Positions 44,095 through 52,544 of a stretch of 64,000 nt of DNA are shown piece by piece. The notes below the pieces were generated by a model. It saw only the letters and a list, made by a program, of their open reading frames with translations. It made no database searches and was not told the DNA's origin. Each line of letters begins with the position of its first letter. Position 1 is the first letter of the stretch. The DNA comes from Bradyrhizobium septentrionale (GTDB taxonomy: Bacteria > Pseudomonadota > Alphaproteobacteria > Rhizobiales > Xanthobacteraceae): positions 3,428,501 to 3,492,500 of the forward strand of contig NZ_CP088285.1 in NCBI RefSeq assembly GCF_011516645.4, in the 5' to 3' direction. The translations under genes were made by a program, and so were the position numbers.

Positions 44095-45156
44095 TTAGGT
44101 TTGCTCCCGTGGCTCCGGATGGCGAAAATCCGAGGGCGAGCGGTTGGTCCATTTCTTGAAGGCCTTTCGAAAACTGGTCGCGTCGGCAAAGCCCACGCGC
44201 TCGGCGACCTGATCGATTGCCAGATGGGTGTTCTCGAGCAGCTCGGTCGCCACCGACCGCCGCATCCCATCGACGATCGTCTGGTAGGACTGGCCGTCCT
44301 CCGCCAGCCTGCGGTGAAAGGTTCGCAACGAGAGCCCGAGCTGGGCAGCAATCTCCGGTGCGGCCGGAAACCGGTTGGGACTGTTGAGGCACGCGGCGCG
44401 AATCCGCCTGGCAAGCTCGGATTCGCCGGGACGCTCGGTCATCACGACGTCGCAGAGCTGCTGGCAGATCTTGGCCGTGATCGGATTTGCGTTCGGGCAC
44501 GGCAGATCGAGGACCTTGGCGTCGAAGTGCCACTCCATGCGATCGGCAGCAAAGTCGATCGGGCAGTTGAACATCCGTTCGTAGTTGCGCCAATGCACAG
44601 GCGGCGCGAACGGAAAGATCATCCGCTTGCTCGGGAAGGGTGCTTCAAGCACGCGGCTGAACACCGCCGTCATCGAGCTGCGCCAGAATTCCGCGGCAAA
44701 TGGCAAGAGCTCGCCGAGCGGATCGAGCCCATGGCTGCGCAGGATCGCGGTGGTGCCGTGCTCGATCCGGAAGCTGATCTGCCGCACGGCAGGTCCGGCC
44801 ATGGTGATGTGATCGAGCGAGAACAACAGCGCCTCGCCAAATGTCCGGCTCGACACCAGCGCATAGCCGTAGATGCCGTAATCGCTGATGCGCTGCCGCG
44901 CGCCGGCGAGCAGTCCGATGTCGGATCGTTTCGCCAGCCTGATGGCGTTGCGGTAGATCGCCAGCCGCTGGCGATGCGAGATCCGCGCGTGCGGATCTTC
45001 CAGTTGTGTGGCATCGAGACCGGTGCGCGCGAACAGCTCGCGAACCGAGACGCCCTGTGCTGCGAGCTCAGCGGCGAGCGCACCGAGGCCGAGCAGGCTC
45101 TGCGTCGGTGCATCGGGATCGCTCGAGATCGGCATCACGATCTTGATCGGCTTCAT
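44095..45156 (-). CDS. AraC family transcriptional regulator (AraC-arabinose-binding-like N-domain)
   Basis: About 353 residues from ATG 45156, chosen because GGAGG lies seven bases upstream. The N-terminal domain (LLGLGALAAELAAQGVSVRELFARTGLDATQLEDPHARISHRQRLAIYRNAIRLAKRSDIGLLAGARQRISDYGIYGYALVSS) is the type found in OruR/ArgR-like regulators. C-terminal AraC HTH pair: IAAQLGLSLRTFHRRLAEDGQSYQTIVDGMR and QVAERVGFADATSFRKAFKKWTNRSPSDFR. It is divergent from the hydratase/CoA-transferase pair and convergent with the fahA operon. Confidence 0.88.
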   Translation of the reverse strand: MKPIKIVMPISSDPDAPTQSLLGLGALAAELAAQGVSVRELFARTGLDATQLEDPHARISHRQRLAIYRNAIRLAKRSDIGLLAGARQRISDYGIYGYALVSSRTFGEALLFSLDHITMAGPAVRQISFRIEHGTTAILRSHGLDPLGELLPFAAEFWRSSMTAVFSRVLEAPFPSKRMIFPFAPPVHWRNYERMFNCPIDFAADRMEWHFDAKVLDLPCPNANPITAKICQQLCDVVMTERPGESELARRIRAACLNSPNRFPAAPEIAAQLGLSLRTFHRRLAEDGQSYQTIVDGMRRSVATELLENTHLAIDQVAERVGFADATSFRKAFKKWTNRSPSDFRHPEPREQT

Positions 45157-45400
45157 GGCTTCCTCCGCGTCCACCTGGCACAGTTTGACAGGCGGATGAA
45201 TCGGCTCTCCCGGCCGCTTGGCAATTTTCGACATCATAATTGGCAGAGCTTGACGTTGTCACGCTTGTTATGACGAGCGACATTCAAACCGTTGAGAACG
45301 GCGGGAACTGTGCAAAGCAGCCCGCGATGGGGAAACGCCAGCCAGCCGCGGTTCTGCGGCGGAAGCCGGCTGTTGGCCCAGGATCGAGCGAGGGAACGGC

Positions 45401-46168
45401 ATGACGATTGTAACTCACGAGATCGACGGCAAGGTCGGCGTGGTCACGCTGGCCAAACCGCCGCATAATCTGCTCGACGATCAACTCATCAATGCAGTGG
45501 TCGGCGCCTACCACACAGTGGTCGCGGCCGGCTGCCGCGCCATCCTGCTGCGCAGCGCGATGCGGCATTTCTGCGCCGGTGCGGAGATGGCGTCCTGGGG
45601 AACGGGCACCAAGCTGCATACCGATCAGGCCGGGCTCGAAAAGGTCTGGCGCAGCCTCGAGGATGTGCCGGTGCCCACGGTCGCCGCCGTCAACGGCGGC
45701 GCGCTCGGCGGTGGCCTCGAACTCGCGTTGACCTGCGACATGATCGTCGCTGCCGACACCGCCTTCTTCGGCCAGGTCGAGGTGGCGGTCGGCTTGCTGC
45801 CGCTGCTCGGCGGTACCCAGCGGATCGCCCAGCGCGCCGGGATCGCGCGCGCCAAGGAGATCTCGATGCTCGGTCGGCGTCACACGCCCCAGACATTCGA
45901 GCGCTGGAACATCATCAATCTCGTCGTCCCGGAAGCGGAGCTTGCGGCGTCGTCGATGATCCTGGCCCGGCAACTCGCCGCGGGCCCGACCAAGGTCATC
46001 AACGGCATCAAGATGCAGGCGAACCTCGAGGCGCGCGGCGGCATCGCCGCCGCCGATGCGCGGCAGGTCGAGATCAACGACATGATCTGGCAGGCCAGGG
46101 ATCGTCAGCGCGGTGCCGATGCCTTCTTTGCATCCGGTCCTGCAACTGCCGTCTTCGAGGGAGACTGA
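45401..46168 (+). CDS. Enoyl-CoA hydratase/isomerase family protein
   Basis: 255 residues. Crotonase segments: KVGVVTLAKPPHNLLDDQLI, MRHFCAGAEMASWG and VNGGALGGGLELALTCDMIVAADTAFFGQVEVAVGLLPLLGGTQRI. The Glu at GQVEVAVGLLP is in the position of a catalytic Glu. First gene of a two-gene unit with a CoA-transferase two bases downstream; AraC is divergent. Together they suggest activation by CoA transfer followed by double-bond chemistry on an acid. Confidence 0.88.
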   Translation: MTIVTHEIDGKVGVVTLAKPPHNLLDDQLINAVVGAYHTVVAAGCRAILLRSAMRHFCAGAEMASWGTGTKLHTDQAGLEKVWRSLEDVPVPTVAAVNGGALGGGLELALTCDMIVAADTAFFGQVEVAVGLLPLLGGTQRIAQRAGIARAKEISMLGRRHTPQTFERWNIINLVVPEAELAASSMILARQLAAGPTKVINGIKMQANLEARGGIAAADARQVEINDMIWQARDRQRGADAFFASGPATAVFEGD

Positions 46169-46170
46169 CG

Positions 46171-47382
46171 ATGTCTGCTGCACCGCTGCAGGGCCTGCGG
46201 GTGGTCGATTTCACCCGCGTGCTGGCCGGCCCGCATTGCACCAAGGCGCTGCGCGACCTCGGCGCCGAGGTCACCAAGATCGAGCCGCCATCCGGCGATA
46301 TCGGCCGCGCCGGGCTGCCTTTTGTGAACGGCATGGGTCTGTATTTCGTGCAACAGAATGCCGGGAAGCGAAATCTCAGCATCGACTTGAACTACGCCGA
46401 GGCGCGCGAGATCGTCGCCAGCCTGTGCCGCGACGCCGACGTCGTCGTCGAGAATTTTCGGCCCGGCACCCTGGCGCGGTTCGGCTTCGGCTATGACGAC
46501 GTCCGCGCGTTCAACCCCGGCGTCATCTACGTGTCGCTCAGCGGCTACGGGCAGTCCACCTCCTGGCGAAACCGGCCGGCCTTCGCACCGACGGTGCAGG
46601 CCGAGACCGGCCTCACCTCGATCGTGCAGGATCATTTCGGCGCGGCGTTGTCCGAACCGCGCGGCGATTCCTGCAGTCATGCCGATGTCTATACCGGACT
46701 GCAGGGCGTGATTGCCGTGCTCGCCGCGCTCCAGCATCGCAACCGGACCGGCGAGGGCCAGCATGTCGACGTGTCGATGGCCGCGACCATGCTGTCGGTC
46801 AACGAGCGCGCCGGCGCGATGCTGTCGGAGGTCGATACCGACGGTGAGCCGATCGCGCTCTCGGCCAACGAATCCCATATCTTCGAAATGTCCGACGGCA
46901 CGCGGCTGACGATCGCCGCCAGCCCGATCTATTCGCCGATGTTCACGCGCTACTGCGCGATGATGCGGCGTAGCGATCTGCTGGCCGATCCGCGCTACGC
47001 CACCGCCAGGCTGCGCAGGGACAACCTCGCAAGTCTGCTCGCCGAAATTCGTGCCTGGCTCACGACATTCGAAAATCTCGAGCAATTGCAGGCGCAGGTG
47101 AGCGAGGCGGGGCTTGCGGTCGGGCAGGTGAGAACCGTCAACGAATTCGCAAGCTCCGACTGGGTCAAGGAGTGGAATGCGGTGGTCGGGGTCGACGACC
47201 GCGCCGGCGGTCTGGTGCGCATGCCGGGCAACCCCTGGATCTTCAGCGGCTCGGAGCTGCCGTCCCCCGGCGTGCCCGCATATCAGGGCGAGCATAATGA
47301 AGCCATCCTCGATGAGCTCGATATCCCGTCCGAAACCGTCAGGGATCTGCAGCAGCGTGGCATCCTGCTCAGCCGCCGATAG
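46171..47382 (+). CDS. CaiB/BaiF CoA-transferase family protein (class III)
   Basis: 403 residues. Typical start GLRVVDFTRVLAGPHCTKALRDLGAEVTKIEPPSGD, then NAGKRNLSIDLNYAEAREIV, VVVENFRPGTLARFGFGYDDV and the active-site Asp region CSHADVYTGLQGVIAVLAAL. Moves CoA from one acyl-CoA to a free acid through an aspartyl thioester. Cytosolic; coupled to the hydratase upstream. The substrate is not assigned. Confidence 0.9.
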   Translation: MSAAPLQGLRVVDFTRVLAGPHCTKALRDLGAEVTKIEPPSGDIGRAGLPFVNGMGLYFVQQNAGKRNLSIDLNYAEAREIVASLCRDADVVVENFRPGTLARFGFGYDDVRAFNPGVIYVSLSGYGQSTSWRNRPAFAPTVQAETGLTSIVQDHFGAALSEPRGDSCSHADVYTGLQGVIAVLAALQHRNRTGEGQHVDVSMAATMLSVNERAGAMLSEVDTDGEPIALSANESHIFEMSDGTRLTIAASPIYSPMFTRYCAMMRRSDLLADPRYATARLRRDNLASLLAEIRAWLTTFENLEQLQAQVSEAGLAVGQVRTVNEFASSDWVKEWNAVVGVDDRAGGLVRMPGNPWIFSGSELPSPGVPAYQGEHNEAILDELDIPSETVRDLQQRGILLSRR

Positions 47383-47542
47383 GCGTTTCGGGCGGTCGTC
47401 GCGGAGGCGGTCGGCAGGCCGGTGACCGGCCGCCGTTTGGTCGCGGCCGGGAATTGGCCGCGAAGCCGCCCTGGCCGCGCCTGCCATTCCGCGCCCAAGT
47501 TCACCCGACAAGTTCACCCGGCGTTAGGGAAAGCCCGGGACA

Positions 47543-48991
47543 ATGGGGAGGGGGCATCGGAACACCGCGCGCATGCGAGCTAGTTTTCCAGAACGGGTTG
47601 AGCAGGGCGATCGCGACGCCCTCCGCGATCCGTTGCCGTCAAGGAGCCGGCCGCTCGTCGTCGATGTCGACGAGGTCATGATCGGGGAAAGCTCTTTCCC
47701 GGCGGATTTCCCCTCCGGGATTGCCGGCCGCTTTCGCGCCATCGCTGCGGCGATTGCCACCGCCTTCGAACCGGAAGCGCGATCGGCGCATGCCGCTGGT
47801 GCCTCTCGCTTCGATCCGTCCCGCGCGCAATTCGACCGCGACACCGTGACGTTCCTGTTGCAGGTCTTGGGCGAAGGCCGTCCGGTCTATCTCTGCTCGG
47901 AAACCTATCCCGAGCCGTTCGTCAGTGCGGTTGCCGAGCATCTCGGCGTCTTCACCGCTTGGGCGGCCGCGCCGGGAAGCCAGTCGCCGGCCGCACAGAG
48001 CGACGACTTTCCTTCCGCGCTCCTTCAAGGTTTCGACTACATCGGCGGCGCGACGGCCGCACTGCCCGATTTCGCGTCGTCCGTGGCGCGCCCCGCCGCA
48101 TCCGAGCTGGCCGCGCCTCCGCGCGCCGATGTGCGCGGCTGGCTGAAGCTGTTCAGGGTGCATCAATACGCCAAGAACGCCCTGGTGCTGGTGCCGCTGT
48201 TGACCGCACACAAATTCGCGCTGGGGTCGGCCGCGACGTCGCTGCTCGCGGTGATCGCATTCTCGCTCTGTGCATCGAGCGCCTACATCCTGAACGATCT
48301 TCTCGACATCACGGCCGATCGCGCGCATCCGAGCAAGCGCAACCGTCCGATCGCAAGCGGCGCCATCACGCCGTCGCAGGCCGTCCGCGCGATGGCCCTG
48401 GCGCTAACAGCCGCATTCGCGATCGCCATGCCGATATCAATCGAGTTCGGCGGCGTCCTGCTCGGCTATTTTGCGCTGACCACGTCCTATTCGCTCTGGC
48501 TCAAGCGCATCGCGACCGTCGACGTCGTCGTGCTTGCCACGCTTTACACCGTGCGCGTGATCGGCGGCGCGGTCGCGATCGACGTGCCGATGTCGGAATG
48601 GCTGCTTGCGTTCTCGCTGTTCATCTTCATGTCGCTGGCGCTGGTGAAGCGCTACACCGAGCTCGCCAGCCAGCCGGACGGCGCCGTGCTGGCGGCACGC
48701 GGCTACCAGATCGAGGACAAGGCGATGGTCGCGATCCTTGCGGCTGCGTCGGGCTTCAACGCCGTCGTGATCTTCACGCTCTACATCTCGTCCGATACGG
48801 TTCGCGCGATGTACAGCCATCCGCAACTGCTTTGGGTCGGCTGCCCGATCCTGATGTACTGGATCGGCCGCGTGATGCTGTTCGCGCAGCGCGGCCTGAT
48901 CGACGACGATCCGGTGACGTTCGCGCTGAGGGATCGCGCCAGCTGGGTCGCCCTCGGCGCGATCGGCGTCATCATGCTCGCCGCCATCTAG
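47543..48991 (+). CDS. UbiA-family prenyltransferase, DPPR-synthase type, with degenerate N-terminal HAD domain
   Basis: 482 residues. The C-terminal 290 residues are a membrane prenyltransferase with motif N251-D-L-L-D-x-x-x-D-R-x-H-P-x-K-R-x-R-P and a second motif YSLWLKRIATVDV. These match decaprenyl-phosphate phosphoribosyltransferases (mycobacterial Rv3806c, Azorhizobium NoeC), which join PRPP to polyprenyl phosphate. The first 190 residues resemble the HAD module fused to many such enzymes, but the D-x-D-G-T nucleophile motif is DVDEV (41-45) and the later motifs are eroded. dprE1 and dprE2 homologues follow directly. Start ATG 47543; a second ATG at 47573 is possible. Confidence 0.88.
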   Translation: MGRGHRNTARMRASFPERVEQGDRDALRDPLPSRSRPLVVDVDEVMIGESSFPADFPSGIAGRFRAIAAAIATAFEPEARSAHAAGASRFDPSRAQFDRDTVTFLLQVLGEGRPVYLCSETYPEPFVSAVAEHLGVFTAWAAAPGSQSPAAQSDDFPSALLQGFDYIGGATAALPDFASSVARPAASELAAPPRADVRGWLKLFRVHQYAKNALVLVPLLTAHKFALGSAATSLLAVIAFSLCASSAYILNDLLDITADRAHPSKRNRPIASGAITPSQAVRAMALALTAAFAIAMPISIEFGGVLLGYFALTTSYSLWLKRIATVDVVVLATLYTVRVIGGAVAIDVPMSEWLLAFSLFIFMSLALVKRYTELASQPDGAVLAARGYQIEDKAMVAILAAASGFNAVVIFTLYISSDTVRAMYSHPQLLWVGCPILMYWIGRVMLFAQRGLIDDDPVTFALRDRASWVALGAIGVIMLAAI

Positions 48992-48993
48992 CG

Positions 48994-50379
48994 ATGCCGG
49001 CGGTTGCCTTGCCAGAACGTGTGAGTGCGGCCTCTGATCCCAGCGGGATCCGTCTCTCAGGTTGGGGCAACTATCCCAAAGTGTCGACCGAGCTGCTGGC
49101 GCCGCAGACCCAAGCAGGCGCGCGCGACTATCTGCTTGCGCGCTCCGGCGTCGTGGCGCGCGGGGCAGGGCGGGCCTATGGCGATGCCGCGATCGGTGTG
49201 CAATCCACGATTTCGTCGCGCGGCCTGAACCGGATGCGCAGCTTCGATGCCGCCACCGCCCGATTGACGGTTGAAGCCGGCGTGACCATCGCGGACATCC
49301 TCACCGCCTTCGAGCCGCGCGGCTTCTTCTTAAAGGTCGTGCCCGGCACGAAATTCGTGACGGTGGGAGGCGCGATCGCCGCCGACGTGCACGGCAAGAA
49401 CCACCATCGCGACGGCGGCTTCGGCACTATCGTTGAGTCATTCCGCCTCGCGCTGCCGGGCGGCGAGATCGTCAGCTGCTCACGGTCGGAGAACGCCGCG
49501 CTGTTCGCGGCGACGGTGGGCGGCATGGGCCTGACCGGCGTGATCCTCGATGCGACGCTGCGGCTGCTCCCGATCGAGACCGCGTGGCTGCGGCAGGACA
49601 CCCGCGTCGCCGGCCATCTCGATGCGGCGATCGATCAGCTGGAAAGCAGCGCATCGGCCACCTATTCGGTGGCCTGGATCGATTGCCTTGCGCGCGGCGC
49701 GGCGCTCGGACGCTCGCTGGTCTATCTGGCCGAGCACGCCACGCGCCGCGACAAGGAGATGCTGGGACCCGACCTCGCGCCGTTCCCCGGCCCGCGCACT
49801 CAGCGGCTGTCGGTGCCGGAGCGATTTCCCGGATGGCTGCTCAATCGCGCATCGATGCGGGCATTCAACGAGCTGTACTTCCGCCGCGGCGCGGCGCGTC
49901 AGGGCGAGCCGCGGCTGGTGCATTGGGATCCCTATTTCTTTCCGCTCGATGCGATCGCCGATTGGAACAGGATCTACGGCCGGCGTGGCTTCGTGCAATA
50001 CCAATGCGTGATTCCGCTCGACCGTGCGCGCCGCGTCCTTGCCGAAATCCTGGATCGGGTATCGCGGCGCGGCGATGCGTCGTTTCTGGCCGTGCTCAAG
50101 CAGCTCGGCGATGGCGGAGGGCCGATGTCGTTTCCGCTTCGCGGCTATACGCTAACGATGGACTTTCCTGTCACCGATACGCTGTTCGCGTTTCTTGACC
50201 AGCTCGACGCGCTGGTGGTCGATGCCCGCGGCCGGCTGTACCTCGCCAAGGACGCGCGACAATCGCGCGCGACATTCGAATCCGGATATCCCGGCCTCGC
50301 GGCCTTGCGGGACATCCGGCGGCAGACCGGGGCAAATACGCGCCTCGCGTCCCATCTCTCAGCACGGCTTGGAATTTGA
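48994..50379 (+). CDS. dprE1: FAD-dependent decaprenylphosphoryl-beta-D-ribose 2-oxidase homologue
   Basis: 461 residues, the same length as the mycobacterial enzyme. FAD-binding (PCMH-type) region GAGRAYGDAAIG, VVPGTKFVTVGGAIAADVHGKNHHRDGGFG (His133 matches the flavin-contact His of DprE1), VGGMGLTGVI. C-terminal substrate part SFPLRGYTLTMDFP and RLYLAKDARQS (Lys419 matches the catalytic Lys). Thr388 stands where the benzothiazinone-target Cys387 lies in M. tuberculosis. It oxidises the 2'-OH of polyprenyl-phosphoryl ribose to the keto form for DprE2. The ATG is three bases after the ubiA stop; the stop overlaps dprE2. Confidence 0.88.
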   Translation: MPAVALPERVSAASDPSGIRLSGWGNYPKVSTELLAPQTQAGARDYLLARSGVVARGAGRAYGDAAIGVQSTISSRGLNRMRSFDAATARLTVEAGVTIADILTAFEPRGFFLKVVPGTKFVTVGGAIAADVHGKNHHRDGGFGTIVESFRLALPGGEIVSCSRSENAALFAATVGGMGLTGVILDATLRLLPIETAWLRQDTRVAGHLDAAIDQLESSASATYSVAWIDCLARGAALGRSLVYLAEHATRRDKEMLGPDLAPFPGPRTQRLSVPERFPGWLLNRASMRAFNELYFRRGAARQGEPRLVHWDPYFFPLDAIADWNRIYGRRGFVQYQCVIPLDRARRVLAEILDRVSRRGDASFLAVLKQLGDGGGPMSFPLRGYTLTMDFPVTDTLFAFLDQLDALVVDARGRLYLAKDARQSRATFESGYPGLAALRDIRRQTGANTRLASHLSARLGI

Positions 50380-51125
50380 TGACCGACACAAAATCAGTTC
50401 TGGTGATTGGCGGCAGCTCGGACATCGGGCACGCGACCGCGCTGCGCTATGCCAAAGCGGGATGGCGCGTGATGCTGGCGGCCCGTGATGTCGAGGCCGC
50501 CAAGCGCAACGCGGACGACATCAGGACGCGAAGCGGCGTCGAAACGTCGGTTCAGGTGCTGGACGTCTTGCAGACCGGGCAGCTTGCCGGCTTTGTCGCC
50601 GGCCTTCCCTTGCTTCCGGATACCGTCGTGTGTGTCGTCGGCGAGCTCGGCGACCAGCTGCGCGCCCAGACCGATCCGGAGCTTGCGACGACGATCATGC
50701 GCACGAATTTCGAGGCGCCCAGCCTGCTGCTCGAACGGTTCGCGCAAACGTTCAAGCAGCGGGGCTCGGGCACCATCGTCGGAGTCAGCTCGGTCGCCGG
50801 CGATCGCGGGCGGGCGTCGAACTACTATTACGGCGCGTCCAAGGCCGGCTTCTCGCAATTCCTGTCCGGCCTGCGCAATCGTCTGGCGCTCGCCGGCAAG
50901 GTCCGCGTTGTCACCGTCAAGCCGGGGTTCGTGCGTACCAGGATGACGGCGCATATGAAGCTGCCGGCGCCTTTGACGGTCGATCCGGATCGGGTTGCGG
51001 AGGATATCTTCCGGGCCGACGTGACCAAGCCGCGCGATGTGATCTATGTGGCCAGACGGTTCTGGCTGGTGATGACCATCATCTGCGCGCTGCCGGAGTC
51101 GATTTTCAAACGGATGCGCATCTGA
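50379..51125 (+). CDS. dprE2: SDR, decaprenylphosphoryl-D-2-keto-erythropentose reductase homologue
   Basis: 248 residues. Cofactor motif VIGGSSDIGHATALRYAKAGW, catalytic Ser in GVSSVAGDRGRASN, Tyr-Lys in YYYGASKAGFSQFLSGL, and a hydrophobic C-terminal segment (FWLVMTIICALPESIFKRM) as in DprE2, which suits a lipid-linked substrate. It reduces the keto intermediate to polyprenyl-phosphoryl arabinose. The ATG overlaps the dprE1 stop by one base (TGATG), indicating translational coupling. Confidence 0.87.
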   Translation: MTDTKSVLVIGGSSDIGHATALRYAKAGWRVMLAARDVEAAKRNADDIRTRSGVETSVQVLDVLQTGQLAGFVAGLPLLPDTVVCVVGELGDQLRAQTDPELATTIMRTNFEAPSLLLERFAQTFKQRGSGTIVGVSSVAGDRGRASNYYYGASKAGFSQFLSGLRNRLALAGKVRVVTVKPGFVRTRMTAHMKLPAPLTVDPDRVAEDIFRADVTKPRDVIYVARRFWLVMTIICALPESIFKRMRI

Positions 51126-52359
51126 CACTGGTCTCGCTGATCGCCTCGGTTCTTGAACTGCGCAGCAGCACAATTCCGACAATCAGCGCGATCAGCGGAA
51201 TGAATGCGAAGCCGCCGATCGAGAGCACATCGAGCCAGTCTGCGCGCTGGTGGGAGGCCGCCATCTGCGTCGCCTGCAGGTAGCCGGTCGCCCCGATCGG
51301 AATCGGCAAGGCGTAGATGATTCCCCGTTCCCACTCCCGCGCGTTTGCCAGCAGCGCCGGCAGCAACAGCGCAAGGCCGACGCTGAAGACCAGGAAATCG
51401 TAGTCGTAGGCATAAGGGCTGATGCAGACCGAAACGATTGCGGTCAGGCCGAGGCTCTCACGCGCGGGCATCGTCCGGTAGACCGCAATGAGAACGACGG
51501 CGAGCGCCAGCACGGCGACGATGCCCTGGGCGATAAACGATCCCGACGCCGACAACCCCGCCGTTCGCAACGCCGCATAGATCGAGATCATGCGATGCAT
51601 CGGATAGTTGCCTTGCTCCAGGAACACCGACGAATCGCGTACGCTTTGCAGGAACGCGCTCCAGATCTCCACGCCGAACACCGCCGTGCAGATTGCCGAG
51701 CTGATCAGCACGACGGCGGCCGCCGTCATCACGACGATCCAGGAGCGCCGCAGGATGGCGTAGACCGCTAACGCTATGGCGAGATGCGGCTTGATGATCA
51801 TGAGACCAAGCGCCGCTCCGGCGACGACTGGCCGCTCTTCGAAGAACAGGCAGACCATCCCGATCAGCGCGGCCGTGAGCAAACCGTTCTGTCCGCATGC
51901 GAGCGTGATCCCGATCGTCGGAAAGAAGACAATCAGCACCAGCACGAACTGGCTTCCGGCAAGGCGACGCAGCACGGCGAAGTAAAGCGCCAATGTCGAG
52001 CCCGCGAACAACAGATAGGCGAGCCCGATCGGGATCAGCGCAAACGGAGCCAGCAACAGGCCAAATTGCGGCGGATAGGTCCACGACATGAAGCCGTTGT
52101 GCCCGCCTGATGCCTCTCGCTGGATGACGATGAGCTTCGCGAACTGATAGGCCTGGTCCATGTCGCCGAGCCAGACCAGCTTTGCGGTGATGTAGAAGGC
52201 GGCAAAGTCGACAAGTTCGCGGCCATGCCCCAGCCCCACCTGCCACAACCACACCGCCTTCAGGACGATGGCGATGGCCAGCAGCGCGAGGATTCCACGT
52301 GTGTAGGCGGTTCGCTTCGACGCGGTCGACTGAATTGTTTCGAGGGTTGTTGCGAACAT
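51106..52359 (-). CDS. Glycosyltransferase family 87 (GT-C) membrane protein
   Basis: 417 residues with about 9-11 transmembrane helices. GT87-like elements: GRELVDFAAFYITAKLVWLGDMDQAYQF (Asp in the first periplasmic loop), GFMSWTYPPQFGLLLAPFALIP, CGQNGLLTAALIG and IIKPHLAIALAVYAI. GT-C enzymes use polyprenyl-phosphate sugars on the periplasmic side. It converges on dprE2 with a 20-base overlap of the coding ends. An arabinofuranosyltransferase using the product of the adjacent pathway is the natural inference. The ATG at 52359 follows a TTG. Confidence 0.83.
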   Translation of the reverse strand: MFATTLETIQSTASKRTAYTRGILALLAIAIVLKAVWLWQVGLGHGRELVDFAAFYITAKLVWLGDMDQAYQFAKLIVIQREASGGHNGFMSWTYPPQFGLLLAPFALIPIGLAYLLFAGSTLALYFAVLRRLAGSQFVLVLIVFFPTIGITLACGQNGLLTAALIGMVCLFFEERPVVAGAALGLMIIKPHLAIALAVYAILRRSWIVVMTAAAVVLISSAICTAVFGVEIWSAFLQSVRDSSVFLEQGNYPMHRMISIYAALRTAGLSASGSFIAQGIVAVLALAVVLIAVYRTMPARESLGLTAIVSVCISPYAYDYDFLVFSVGLALLLPALLANAREWERGIIYALPIPIGATGYLQATQMAASHQRADWLDVLSIGGFAFIPLIALIVGIVLLRSSRTEAISETSVRCASV

Positions 52360-52544
52360 CAAGCCGGGCCCTGTTACGGCAATTCAGGCTAGATCGAATA
52401 GGTTAAGCAGTCGAAAAACCGGGCGGAACCGGGTAGTGCCAAGTGCCGTGTTCGACCGGCGCCGGTACCGTTCACGCGACTTTCGCTGGACGCTCCGTCG
52501 GCGCCAATGGTAACGGCTGAGATGACCATTTGATCGAGAGCCGC

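Noticed and set aside
47959..48993. N-terminal extension of DprE1 by about 345 residues
   Set aside because: This open stretch lies in an alternate frame of the prenyltransferase gene; the ATG at 48994 gives a protein of exactly family length.
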